From: Strongylocentrotus droebachiensis
Lineage: Eukaryota; Echinodermata; Echinoidea; Camarodonta; Strongylocentrotidae
NCBI GenBank assembly: GCA_035222895.1
Contig: JAVYIG010001040.1
Coordinates: 62,001-126,000 of the forward strand
Length of the DNA: 64,000 bases
Direction: 5' to 3'
Every line of letters begins with the position of its first letter. Position 1 is the stretch's first letter. Below the pieces are notes generated by a model. It saw only the letters and a list, made by a program, of their open reading frames with translations, was not told the origin of the DNA and ran no database searches. A program made the position numbers and the translations under genes. Below, piece by piece: positions 11,301 through 19,640 of the stretch.

Positions 11301-14113
11301 TTGAGTAGGCGAGTAGAATTGCAGAGCAGGAGCAGGAGAGTAGACTCGACGTTTCGGACAGGTTGACTGTCCGTCGTCTGAAGACGGACAGTCAACCTGT
11401 CCGAAACGTCGAGTCTACTCTCCTGCTCCTGCTCTGCAATTCTACTCGCCTACTCAACTCTCCAACTCAATCCAGTCTTCTACTCAAACCTCTCATCCTG
11501 CCTAAACTTTCTGGGTTACAGTCCTTTTCAGGACTAAACTCACTTCCGAAAGATACTCTTCCTTCTAACCTCCACTTTCTCGCCGTTCATCTCACCTCTA
11601 TTCTCTATCTACTTTCCTCAGTCCCCCGAGGACTTTACACATGGTGTACCGCAAACCTCTTCCGTGAAAATATACATTGTATTATATCATTTTTCTGAGG
11701 CTCTTCTTAAAGAGACCTTAATTCATTTTGCCCTGCAATTTCATGCAATAGCATTTTTGACATTCAACAGAAAAAGTTTAATTAAGGAAGCTTTTTTTAA
11801 GATAAAAAGGCATTTTAAGAGTTTCGGAAGCAAACATGCCCCATACAATAATCTCTTTCATCAACACAGGGGGAAATACTTATAAGTATTATATTTTTTA
11901 TCAATGAAATCCTGTTTAGTGATTGGTCAACATATAGCATCATGTGACTAAACATAACATTGGTATGATGTAACCGTGACGCCATCCATGGTATACTGCA
12001 AATTATATCCCTCATACATAGATTGTAATTCACTGATTGGTCAAAACTATATCACATGTCAAGGAGCATTTCGAGCTATCAAGTAGCATTACGTCAGAGG
12101 GTTTGATAGATACTATCAAACCCTCGGATAGGACCCCTAACCCCTCCCGCGATTTAGTTGCGCACACACATTTTTGGAGTTGCTAGGCTACCGCAATCGC
12201 GCGGTTACGCGCAGCGCGTAGGAATTCAATACTCTTGCCTTGGACTTGATGTTGGATTTTTCTTATTCTGGTGAGTAAATTCCTCTTGATCTCGTTTCCT
12301 GTTTTTTAGAGCTAGATCTAGACCTACAGCTAGAACTAATCATGAATCAATAAAAAGGATGAGGTATATAAAACAATTATGGACTGCTCTGTAATCGGAT
12401 GATGGTGGGAACTACCCCTCCCTCGGTAGTGTGAACACCGGCCCTTCTATCACCCCCTCGGCTTCGCCTCGGGGGTGATAGAAGGACCGGTGTGAACACC
12501 ACCTTGGGAGTGATAGTTCCCACCATCATCCTCATGAGCAGTCAATATTTGTATACTATACCATGGCACTATACCATGGATGACGTCATATATATATATA
12601 TGCCATCGATCAAGATCAATGTGCTATCGGTCGCGGTACTGTCGTCTGCGCTGCTCTCACTGCACTATACACTACTTCAGTGACAGTTAACATAATTATT
12701 ATTGTTAATATTATTTTTATGAAGGTTGGTTTGAAAAATGTAAAACAAATATATCATGCACTAGCTATTTCAAGCCTTTAGTTAAAATTATGGATTCCTC
12801 GGCGACAGAAATGGCACTATTTTCTTCAGGGCTACGCCCCTCAGAAGATAGTGCTATTCCTTTCACCTTGATCCATAAGTTCAACTAGAGCCTCTCAGTG
12901 CATGGTATATTTGTTATCCATTATAGTGTATGAAAATGATAGGCATTAGCATAATCAAGGTCAAGGGTCAACTTCCACCCCTTGAACCCAACCCGCACAC
13001 TAGAGTTAGACAGACAGGAAAAGTTTTAACCGTTTACTTCTTTTGTGTGGACGGTGTAATTAAGTTTGCCATTTGTTCAAATTAGTATAAATATAACATT
13101 ACAGCTATTATTAACAAGGGTGATAATTTCAGTGCAGGGCCCTCAGGGAGAACAGTATTATGAGTCTATATAGAGTGGTGAAGTGTGACGTCATCAAAAA
13201 TCTATTTTTTGAATTTCTCAATTTTTTCTTCATTTTCCGAAAGAGCATCACAAATAATGTCCAAATGTCGAAAACCAATTGAATATGTTAAGTATTGGCA
13301 GAGATATGACCATCTGAATGAATATATTTCCCATAGGAACTCAGTGTTAAACGCTCTGGCTCCTAATGGTTAGGAGCCAGAGCATATAACACTGAGTTCC
13401 CATAGGCAATCTATTCTTTTCGACATTTGGACAATATTTGTGATGCTCATTCGCAAAATGAAGAAAAAATTGAGAAATTCTAAAAATAGATTTTTATGAC
13501 GTCACAGCTTCGGTACTCTATAGGCCTACCCATAGTAAAAAAAAGACAAATTATTATAAATGATTATTAATATAATTATCATTGATATATCATTAATATT
13601 TATAATGACTATTATTATTACAATTATTATGATTATGATTAGTTAGGCCTATTAGTAAAATTATCATTATCATTATTAATGTTATTATTACTGTTATTAC
13701 TGTTATTATTAGGCCTATAGAGCAAAAATTTACCTGTGTTTCGATAAGTTCTTAATACAGAGTAGTTGTGAATGAACAATTTTTATCAACAATTTCTGTT
13801 TGAAATAAATATTTCACTTTCACTTTCAAATATTGATAACATAGACAGTCTTAAGTCTAGATCTAGTCTAGAGCATAGAGTCTAGTCTATAATATAAGTA
13901 CTCATGCAAGAAGAACAGAAAATAGGATGATTAGGATTACATCCATGAAACTTTAATACCATAATTCATCCCATTCAAAATGTCAAACCTGAACTGCAAT
14001 AATCACCTGTGAAGTTGGTTAACAGCAGTCAAAATGGTGAAAACAAACAGAGCGTAGTAAGCTTGGCCATTGGAATTCGTGTTAGCCTCGCTGCTCTTCC
14101 CGCACAATGCCAT
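2888..14113 (-). CDS. MFS transporter, 512 aa, seven coding exons
   Basis: Joining minus-strand exons 14113-14007, 11038-10877, 8570-8298, 7132-7078, 5798-5610, 4738-4439 and 3340-2888 gives 1539 bases with every splice phase matching. The protein shows about 12 hydrophobic segments and belongs to the major facilitator superfamily of proton- or ion-coupled solute carriers. Visible family signs are a motif-A-like loop 2-3 (MGRINRRNV), EAPFNP in TM4, RRRGLAMG before TM5 and a second motif-A-like loop 8-9 (GGFLSDVAGKR). A long loop between TM1 and TM2 (about residues 46-110) has five N-glycosylation sequons and several cysteines, so it faces the lumen or outside. The C-terminal tail has EKTPLI, an acidic dileucine of the kind that sorts proteins to endolysosomes. 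RRRGLAMG and the following WRWTYI recall Spinster-type carriers, but the substrate and subfamily are not recognisable. No noncoding 5' exon was identified. Confidence 0.85.
3931..4414. mobile_element. MITE with TTTCACAAAG terminal inverted repeats
   Basis: The left end GGGGGGTGTTTCACAAAG and the right end CTTTGTGAAACAGAGCCC are inverted, and the similarity extends about 55 bp inward (the CCTAAGTTGAACTTATCTCT region). It lies in MFS intron 6 and contains the element at 4151-4323. Confidence 0.75.
4151..4323. mobile_element. Tc1/mariner-type MITE nested in the 3931 element
   Basis: The ends CAGTCAAACCTG and CAAGTTTGACTG are inverted and flanked by TA dinucleotides, the mariner target duplication. 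Internal copies of CTACAAAGACCAC occur. It is inserted in the loop of the surrounding MITE, so it is younger. Confidence 0.75.
4439..4738 (-). CDS. MFS transporter exon 6 (TM7-TM9)
   Basis: The acceptor CTCTCCTAG precedes GNIPLGSVRNIMKALG, TM7, TM8 and the loop GGFLSDVAGKRAG. The donor is GAG|GTAGGT at 4438. A MITE end lies only about 25 bases beyond this donor. Confidence 0.9.
5300..5580. repeat. Inverted-repeat element with GCTATTCATAAGG modules
   Basis: Several copies of CGCTATTCATAAGG-like sequence occur in both orientations around a 36-base poly-A run. CGCTATTCATAAAGG at the left pairs with CCTTTATGAATAATGG at the right. It looks like a degraded palindromic MITE just outside MFS exon 5. 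Confidence 0.55.
5610..5798 (-). CDS. MFS transporter exon 5 (TM5-TM6)
   Basis: The acceptor TTCCGGCAG precedes RRRGLAMGVAASGAYLGYG, TM5 and TM6 (WTYISTGIGGALLGF) and ends NEK|GTAGGC, phase 0. The frame stays open upstream into intron, but the phase of exon 4 requires the start at 5798. Confidence 0.9.
5856..6045. mobile_element. TTAA-flanked MITE family A, copy 1
   Basis: GCCCCACTGCACTA and TAGTGCAGTGGGGAT form imperfect terminal inverted repeats flanked by TTAA. Related copies lie at 25497, 27782 and 36418. It sits about 60 bp upstream of MFS exon 5, in intron 4. Confidence 0.8.
6820..6862 (-). pseudogene. Relic duplicate of MFS exon 5
   Basis: On the minus strand this reads GVAATGAYIGY, matching GVAASGAYLGY of exon 5 at the DNA level for about 35 bases. 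It is cut off on the 5' side by a poly-C/poly-A tract and loses similarity after YIGY. It lies in intron 4, between the real exons 4 and 5, so it is probably a dead partial exon duplication. Confidence 0.55.
7078..7132 (-). CDS. MFS transporter exon 4, a 55-bp small exon
   Basis: The acceptor CTCTCTAG is followed by T, which completes the Phe codon begun in exon 3. Then comes EAPFNPFSMTLLVTFFGP and the donor CCA|GTAAGT. Its length of 55 bases restores phase 0 for exon 5. The product supplies the missing second half of TM4 with its G-x-x-E-A-x-x-x-P type motif, so the exon is supported by phase, splice sites and protein family. Confidence 0.85.
7177..7464. mobile_element. MITE with TGGGTAATTCCATAA termini
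   Basis: The ends TGGGTAATTCCATAA and TTATGGAATTACCCA are inverted. Inner similarity includes TGTGACATTTTTAGTGTCC against GGACACCAAAAAATGTCAC. It is about 288 bp, within MFS intron 3, and has no open frame. Confidence 0.75.
7855..8125. repeat. (GA)-rich minisatellite
   Basis: This purine-rich tract contains two copies of a roughly 100-base unit (GGGAAAGAAAGAGAAAC... GGAGGAACTAG), at about 7905-7995 and 8005-8095. All open frames here are low-complexity artefacts. Confidence 0.85.
8298..8570 (-). CDS. MFS transporter exon 3 (loop end, TM2-TM4)
   Basis: The acceptor CCCACCCAG leads into CTNETTFQNTTLCEW (two more sequons), then TM2, the motif-A-like MGRINRRNV, TM3 and the start of TM4 (WRFLLGF). 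The donor is TT|GTAAGT. Confidence 0.9.
8571..10876. other. MFS intron 2, mostly unremarkable
   Basis: This 2.3-kb intron is AT-rich. It holds poly-C runs near 8969 and 10508, a poly-G run near 10387, a poly-C/poly-A tract near 10650 and short (AAT)n and (GAA)n arrays near 10710-10780. I see no exon in it. Confidence 0.6.
10877..11038 (-). CDS. MFS transporter exon 2 (end of TM1, luminal loop)
   Basis: The acceptor TTTCTTTGCAG precedes RYLLIAAIEPMSNDLQFGD and a Cys- and Asn-rich loop with sequons NCT, NGT and NTT. The donor is ATCAG|GTACAT. Phase 2 at both ends matches its neighbours. A 575-bp palindrome begins only 54 bases upstream of the acceptor. Confidence 0.9.
11092..11666. repeat. 575-bp near-perfect palindrome
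   Basis: Two arms of about 287 bp are reverse complements with very few mismatches (one is near 11190/11584) around a 7-base centre at 11376-11382. The same protein-like frame therefore reads out of both sides. It lies in MFS intron 1 and any transcript could fold into a long hairpin. No terminal inverted repeats distinct from the arms and no clear target duplication were found. Confidence 0.9.
12097..12125. repeat. Short perfect palindrome
   Basis: GAGGGTTTGATAG and CTATCAAACCCTC flank a 3-base centre. It may be the core of a lost foldback element like its neighbours. Confidence 0.7.
12362..12563. repeat. Foldback element, ~200 bp
   Basis: GACTGCTC at 12382 pairs with GAGCAGTC ending at 12543. 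Inner arms pair through GATGATGGTGGGAACTA, GTGTGAACACCGG and a GC-rich core (CCCCCTCGGCTTCGCC). Flanking TATA-rich sequence extends the pairing weakly. Confidence 0.8.
12745..12914. repeat. Foldback element, ~170 bp
   Basis: ACAAATATATCATGCACT pairs with AGTGCATGGTATATTTGT, then TTATGGAT with ATCCATAA. The core GGCACTATTTTCTTCAGGG pairs with its inverted copy. It is a non-coding hairpin in MFS intron 1. Confidence 0.8.
13169..13522. repeat. Foldback element, ~350 bp
   Basis: TATAGAGTGG at the left matches the inverted CGGTACTCTATA at the right. Arms continue through TGACGTCAT, TTTCTCAATTTTTTCTTC and TGTCCAAATGTCGAAAA to a centre at GCTCTGGCTCCTAATGG. The left arm carries about 50 extra bases. 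A 62-codon open stretch inside is fortuitous. Confidence 0.85.
13523..14006. other. Start of MFS intron 1, AT-rich
   Basis: A (TTA/ATT)-rich stretch runs from about 13540 to 13720, with TAGATCTAG-like repeats near 13855. No exon or transposon end was seen. Confidence 0.6.
14007..14113 (-). CDS. MFS transporter exon 1 (start codon and TM1)
   Basis: The ATG at 14113 begins a 35-codon stretch ending NQLH before the donor AG|GTGATT. It encodes most of TM1 (YYALFVFTILTAV). A stop lies upstream in frame with no other ATG between, which fixes the start. The two leftover bases AG join exon 2 to give Arg. Confidence 0.85.
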
Positions 14114-14690
14114 AGCTCTATAGCTCTGGCCGCACAATTTTTTTGAACAACTTCACTGAGATTCAACTCAACAGCTGATTGTTGTTGTTGTCACTCCAGC
14201 AAAGCATGCATAGTGGTTTATTGTCGTCAGCTCCATTCTAGTTCTACTTCTACTTCAAGATTTCAAACTAAACAAAGATACGCTGGCACCTTCTTCTGGT
14301 ATCACCGCCATTATCCGCACTTATGGATAAAAAACAACACTGTACACAGTAGTAAAACGAAATTCATCATGTGAGTAGACGTAGTACATTCATGAGCTGA
14401 TAGCGATGACCTAGAAAAAAGAGAGTCACATGACACTAAACATTAAAGTGGGTCGCGCTCGACGCTCGTGAGTGAGGTCGAGGGGATTCCCCTCTTTTAT
14501 TTTGTTACGTTTTGTTTCACGGTTTAGGAAAAAAAAATGGTCAGATCGACACCCCAAATTATCTTTACCCTGCATAATTATTATAATATGTATTCCACAA
14601 CAGTACTTTTGTTTCAAGAAAATCAAAATAGGCCATCTATATATTTCACTATGTAAATTTTAACTACAAGGAATTAGATCTAAACACACA
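14114..14690. other. 5' region of the MFS gene
   Basis: This is the first part of the divergent intergenic region and should contain the MFS promoter and 5' untranslated region. I see no TATA box at a convincing position and no CpG island. Confidence 0.4.
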
Positions 14691-14812
14691 CAGGCGCGTA
14701 CGCAGGATTTTTTCAAGGGGGGGGGGGGGGGGGGGGGTAAGGTCAACTTTTTTTTTAAATTAAAAATAATAAAAATAATAATACAATCACCAAAGGTGGG
14801 GGGGGGGTTCAC

Positions 14813-14843
<31 letters not shown>

Positions 14844-14857
14844 TGCGTACGCGCCTG
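14691..14857. mobile_element. hAT-type MITE with perfect 8-bp target duplication
   Basis: Perfect 16-bp terminal inverted repeats, CAGGCGCGTACGCAGG and its complement, are flanked by identical 8-mers AACACACA (14683-14690 and 14858-14865). CAGG termini and 8-bp duplications are hallmarks of hAT elements. The interior is largely a poly-G run facing poly-C runs, so it can form an extended G:C hairpin. Confidence 0.9.
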
Positions 14858-16040
14858 AACACACAATATTTTGGGGTAGCAATTCACGCCGGGTTGGGCA
14901 CTTTAATTAGTGTTTCCCTCCCTTTTTTCAGGGGGTGTTAAATTATCTTATCTATGGATAATTTTGTAAGTTTTATATTTTGTAATGTGCAGCCGCCAGA
15001 TAGCTCTTCTTCTGACAAAGTTTGAATATTTAATGACATAAAAAGCTTTGAAAATAACAAGACAAATTGGCAACTCACTCATGAGTCTGTGATGTCATTG
15101 CCTCACTATCCACAAATTTTGTTCTTTACATTGGTAATATAAATTTCCAATTTCCCCCTAAAAATCCTATTTCCTCACACCAGCATCCAAGTTATATTGA
15201 TAGTACTATGTTTTTGCGTGGATGCAAAGTTTTTTTTTCTTCAGTTAAATCATTATAAAATGTGAATTTTGATAACCTTTTTATATAAAAAATCAATGAT
15301 AACAATATTCAGAAAATAGTATCAATTCTTCAAATTTCATAAAAGATTTTGTGAAATGTCATGCATGCAATATATAATGCAAATGATATAACTGGCGGGC
15401 AAACCCGGCAAAGGCATGGGGAAATCTAGTTTTGGGAGATAAAAAGGGAAATTAAGGATACAAATATATAAAGCAATTGATAAATAGTGAGGTAATGAAG
15501 TCACAAACTGATAACCAAATTGGCAATTTGTTTAGTAATTTCCATTGTTCCATACTTGTTCATACTTTTTCAAAAATTCATAACTTGGCCTCCTTATTAG
15601 TTATCCGATTTTACTCAATTTTTGTTTGCTCTGTTTCTCTTGTTTTTCTGCTTCTATTAAAAGCAAGTTATTTTTGGAGTGGACTTGGCCTTTCATATAC
15701 TAATAAAGTTTGGTGCATGACCATGATATATTGTGAAATCTACCCGAATTTATAGTCTGTGGGGGGGGGGGGAGAAGCTTGGAGCTATACATTCGGCCAT
15801 TGTCTCCGTAACTTTGAGGGGTCCAATCTTAATTATAACGGGATTACTATTTTTGGACAGGTTCCTGACCTACTTTGATCATCAGTATCTCTCTCAACCA
15901 GTTATGTCGGTTGGTGGGGCATCATTTTTTTAATATGCGGCTGGCATAACTGTGTGAGTTCGGCCAAAGAAGGGGCACTACTATCGGAGGGGGGGGGGGG
16001 GTCTTACGAATGGAAATGCAAATTTACAAGACCACTGATC
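14858..16040. other. Intergenic, no gene seen
   Basis: AT-rich sequence with poly-G runs near 15762 and 15990. Short open stretches (for example 15477-15755) have no recognisable composition, splice sites or homology. Confidence 0.5.
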
Positions 16041-16378
16041 AAGGGGAGGGTGCAGAAGGGTATAGGTAAAAGGGACACTTATCAAAGGGAAATTAGTAGA
16101 AAGAAAAAGGGACACTTATCAAAAGTAACACGGGGAACTTATATTTATGTATATGCACGTATCAGAATGGGAAAAGAGCACTTATTAGATAAGAACAGGG
16201 TCACAATGAAAGAAGCACTTGTAATTGGTTAAAAGGGGAACTTCTCGTACCTAAAATGGGGCACTCATCAGAGGTGAAAATGGGGCATTTATAAGAAAGG
16301 GAAAGGGCACCTATTAAACAGGAAAGTGGGCACGTTTAAAAAATGAAATGAGCAATTATAAGAAGGGAAAAGTGGTCC
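16041..16378 (+). repeat. Degenerate minisatellite, ~26-30 base unit
   Basis: Around a dozen diverged repeats of a unit resembling GGGAAAAGGGGCACTTATTA follow one another, each with a GGCAC/GGAAC core and a TTATNAGA tail. Divergence between units suggests an old array. Confidence 0.65.
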
Positions 16379-16759
16379 TCCTGTCATCTCGGAGCGCCGC
16401 CTCTTTTTGAATAGGTTGCATGTATTAAAACGACCCCTTCCTCAGCTGAAATGAGTTCCAAATGCTTGTTTTTTTTCTTTTAGTTTCCTAATTAAGAGAC
16501 ACCGTAGAAACATTAAATTTGTCCGCTACATTCAGCATTCCTTCAGCGTGCCGCGGCGAAAAAATTAACACGAACAAAACATTAACAAATGGGCAGATTT
16601 AGGTAAGTTATTGATTATTAAACATATTATTTGTGTATTTGATATGTTATGCATGAATATGGGTTGGATAGTGAAAGCTGGATTGCCAGCGATAATGTTG
16701 TAATGATGTCTCGACTCTCGAATCTGGGGTTGGGCCCGGGATCAAGATTACCATACAAA

Positions 16760-18370
16760 ATGATTGCGAGCACTGCTGGCCACTGATCGCGGCGACACAG
16801 CGCAGCCGTACCGCTGCAGACGAAGGGTAAGTCGCGTAGCTAAGACCAAGCCGAAACCTGAGCGATCGATCCCGCCGCGGCCTGCGTCTGCGAACTGGTA
16901 CTGGTCTAGACCGAATTTTTCGTCTCTTTCGTTCGTTAGCCTCTTATTGGGGTACGGTCGGCTCTCTCTTTAGAGACCGAAACAGACTATCCCGCGAAGT
17001 GTGTAGGGTTATGTGGGCAAATCTAGCCTTAAGGGCTCTCTCAAAATGTTTTTTTAATCAATATTCGAGAGAGCCTTAACTGGCTCCCATACCCCTGCAC
17101 GGAGAGGTATGTAAACAACATAAAAAATGTGTCCAAAATCACACTTTCCGGCACCCGACCAATATTGGACAGTGGCTTTGATAAATTTTGTCGTAGTTTT
17201 GGTCTTAATTACCGCCTTATTTTCAAAATCGGATCTGAAAATAACAAAATAAGAGCAATTTTCTTACCAGATCGATACAGCTCAACTTCCTTTTCACGTG
17301 TACCGTGTGAATTCACGATGTCTACACAATGGTGATGACCTCTGACTGGCACTTCGTAAATGTGCTGCTTCCGTATAATGCGCTGAATAACACTCATACA
17401 GCGCATTATACGGAAGCAGCACAATTTACCCACAAATACGGAAGTGCCAGTCAGAGGTCATCACCATTGTGTAGACATCGTGAATTCACACGGTACACGT
17501 GAAAAGGAAGTTGAGCTGTATCGATCTGGTAAGAAAATTGCTCTTATTTTGTTATTTTCAGATCCGATTTTGAAAATAAGGCGGTAATTAAGACCAAAAC
17601 TACGACAAAATTTATCAAAGCCACTGTCCAATATTGGTCGGGTGCCGGAAAGTGTGATTTTGGACACATTTTTTATGTTGTTTACATACCTCTCCGTGCA
17701 GGGGTATGGGAGCCAGTTAAGGCTCTCTCGAATACTATCATTAAAAAAACATTTTGAGAGAGCCCTTAAGGCTAGGCAAATCAGTACACAACACTTGCAA
17801 AACTTATCCCCGAATTACTCCTTTCACAGAATGCATATCCGCTGTAGACCTATTTTATATTGTAAATTAGGTATATGCTTAACTACTTCGGTTCCACTTA
17901 CCAACTTGATTGAAATATTCCGTTTAATGGTCCATTTTTAGGAAATTATGGGTCAAAATCGACATCAATGATAAAAATCTTGCAGCGGGAGTTTAAACTC
18001 TCGCTGCGCATGGATGTCGATTTTGACCCATAATTTCCTAAAAATGGACCATTAAACGGATTATTTCAGTCAAGCTAGTAAGTGGAACTGAAGTAGTTAA
18101 GCCTTTACCTAATTTACAATATAAAATGCAGCAGATATGCATCCTGTGAAAGGAGTAATTCGGGGATAAGTTTTGCAAGTTTGGTGCACTGATTTGCCCA
18201 CATAACCTACACATTTGGCGGTATTGTCCGTTTCCGTCTCTAAAGAGAGAGCCGACTCTACCCCAATAAGAGGCTAAGAACGAAAGAGACGGAAAATTCG
18301 GTCTAGTACTGGTCAGGGTCTGCACTTTCTGCGCTCTGTCGCCTCTTCTCCAGTGCAGCTGCGATGGACA
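16760..18370. mobile_element. Long foldback element interrupted by a second palindrome
   Basis: Left sequence from about 16775 to 17023 (GACCGAATTTTTCGTCTC, CTCTTATTGGGGTA, ATGTGGGCAAATC) and its continuation at 17775-17980 are the reverse complement of 17990-18330. The centre is near 17986 (GCGGGAGTTTAAACTCTCGC). The left arm is split by the 751-bp insertion at 17024-17774. Removing the insertion restores one continuous arm of roughly 350 bp. Outer ends are imprecise. Confidence 0.8.
17024..17774. mobile_element. hAT-like palindromic element inserted in a foldback
   Basis: The element starts TAGCCTTAAGGGCTCTCTC and ends with the inverted form. Its two arms of about 360 bp are reverse complements around a centre near 17392, so the same 68-codon frame appears at 17129-17335 on the plus strand and 17461-17667 on the minus strand. 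The 8-mer GGCAAATC occurs immediately on both sides (17016-17023 and 17775-17782), consistent with an 8-bp hAT-type target duplication. Confidence 0.85.
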
Positions 18371-19482
18371 ATTAAATGAATAATGTGTTTGAGTGTATCA
18401 CTTGTTTGCATTGCCTTTAATTTATTTACAAAGAGAAAGGCTTTACTTAGACTCTGTAACTAATGTAGATCTAACATTTATTTAAAAAATCCTAAATGGC
18501 AGGAGTCTAGTGATATTTGATGGCAAATTGGCATGATTATTCAATTTATTGTTCTTCGGACTTCGATTCCACTTTAAATTCACGACAAGTTTAGAATTTT
18601 CTTCCAGTTTAAGTACTGCTTCAAGGTGATGAAGATAAACAAACTGATTGTGTGTGTATATTATGTGGAGACTTTCACATAGAGGGTCTAGATCTATCCT
18701 GTTATTCCACATTTTAACATTTTATCTATTTGTTCTTGTGCGAGAAAGAAAGAGAGCCTAGAGACTAGAGAGGTCTTTGAAAAATTTCAAATTTAGTTTA
18801 CTAACTTGGTACATGTATGTACTTGGTAGATTAGCCCTTTATTCCTAAGGGAAGGGCTCTCAATTGACGCTTAAAAGTGGCCACAGCTAGTAGTAGGCAG
18901 GTACACATGTAGGTGCAGACACAACTTTGTCTGGTAGATAATTCCAAGGTTGGACCACTCTGTTAAAATAAAAATGGCCAGCCAGTTGTGCTCTGGAACA
19001 TCTTTGGTAAAGTTTTCTGGAATGCCTCCTTAGTCTTAATTCCTAATATGGGTGGGAGAAGAATCTTTGTGCTGGAGTTTTGACTCAATGTGCAGATTTC
19101 ATTCTTCCCATAACTGGTAAAAGCACCACACAAAGTCAAAAAGTACAGTATGAAAATAATGCTACTCCACGACTACATTGTACAGTCACAGTGCCCACAA
19201 CCACACCAAACTAGATTTAGTGGTCGGTGTACATGTAAGGAGTCCAGTGACATTGGCAAGATAAGTTATAAAGGTGGGCTATCCTGTAATACTGATAGAC
19301 CCTTATCACATGCTCATAAAACCGCCTTTTTAAAAGATTTTTTAAACAACACTTTTTTGTCATCATTCAGATCAATGTATTATTATCAACAAATTATTCT
19401 GGTAGTTAGACTGAATTTAAATGAAACAATGACTTTCTTTTTTGTTGTTGGTTAAATCTATTTTTTTTTAATGGTTCAACAG
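18371..19482. other. Upstream region of ZC3H13
   Basis: No coding exon is seen. A noncoding first exon and promoter of ZC3H13 may lie here or further upstream, because the first coding exon begins at an intron acceptor (19482). AGAGAGCCTAGAGACTAGAG-like purine repeats occur near 18750. Confidence 0.4.
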
Positions 19483-19538
19483 GATTGATTGGACGCTGGT
19501 TGAAATAACAAAAGCCTGTAGCGTTAAGCTTTGAGAGG

Positions 19539-19640
19539 ATGCCTAGGAAAGTCACAGTGGATAGCTCAAAATCAGTCTCTTCTGATAGTCGGAGACCCAG
19601 CGTCTTTGAACGACTCGGACCGGGTGGATCCAGTTCTCAT
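19539..19640 (+). CDS. ZC3H13: ZC3H13 exon 2 or first coding exon
   Basis: The acceptor GGTTCAACAG ends at 19482, giving 56 bases of 5' UTR with stops before the ATG at 19539. It encodes MPRKVTVDSSKSVSSD and RRPSVFERLGP, nearly identical to the vertebrate N terminus. The donor is CAT|GTAAGT. Confidence 0.92.

Noticed and set aside
11371..11410. Hammerhead-ribozyme-like core (CTGAAGA, a stem, then GAAAC) at the palindrome centre
   Set aside because: Such ribozymes occur in Penelope-like elements, but stem II closure is imperfect and no stem III with a cleavage triplet could be found.
17129..17335. 68-codon frame duplicated on both strands
   Set aside because: The duplication comes from the palindrome arms; the peptide has no recognisable features.
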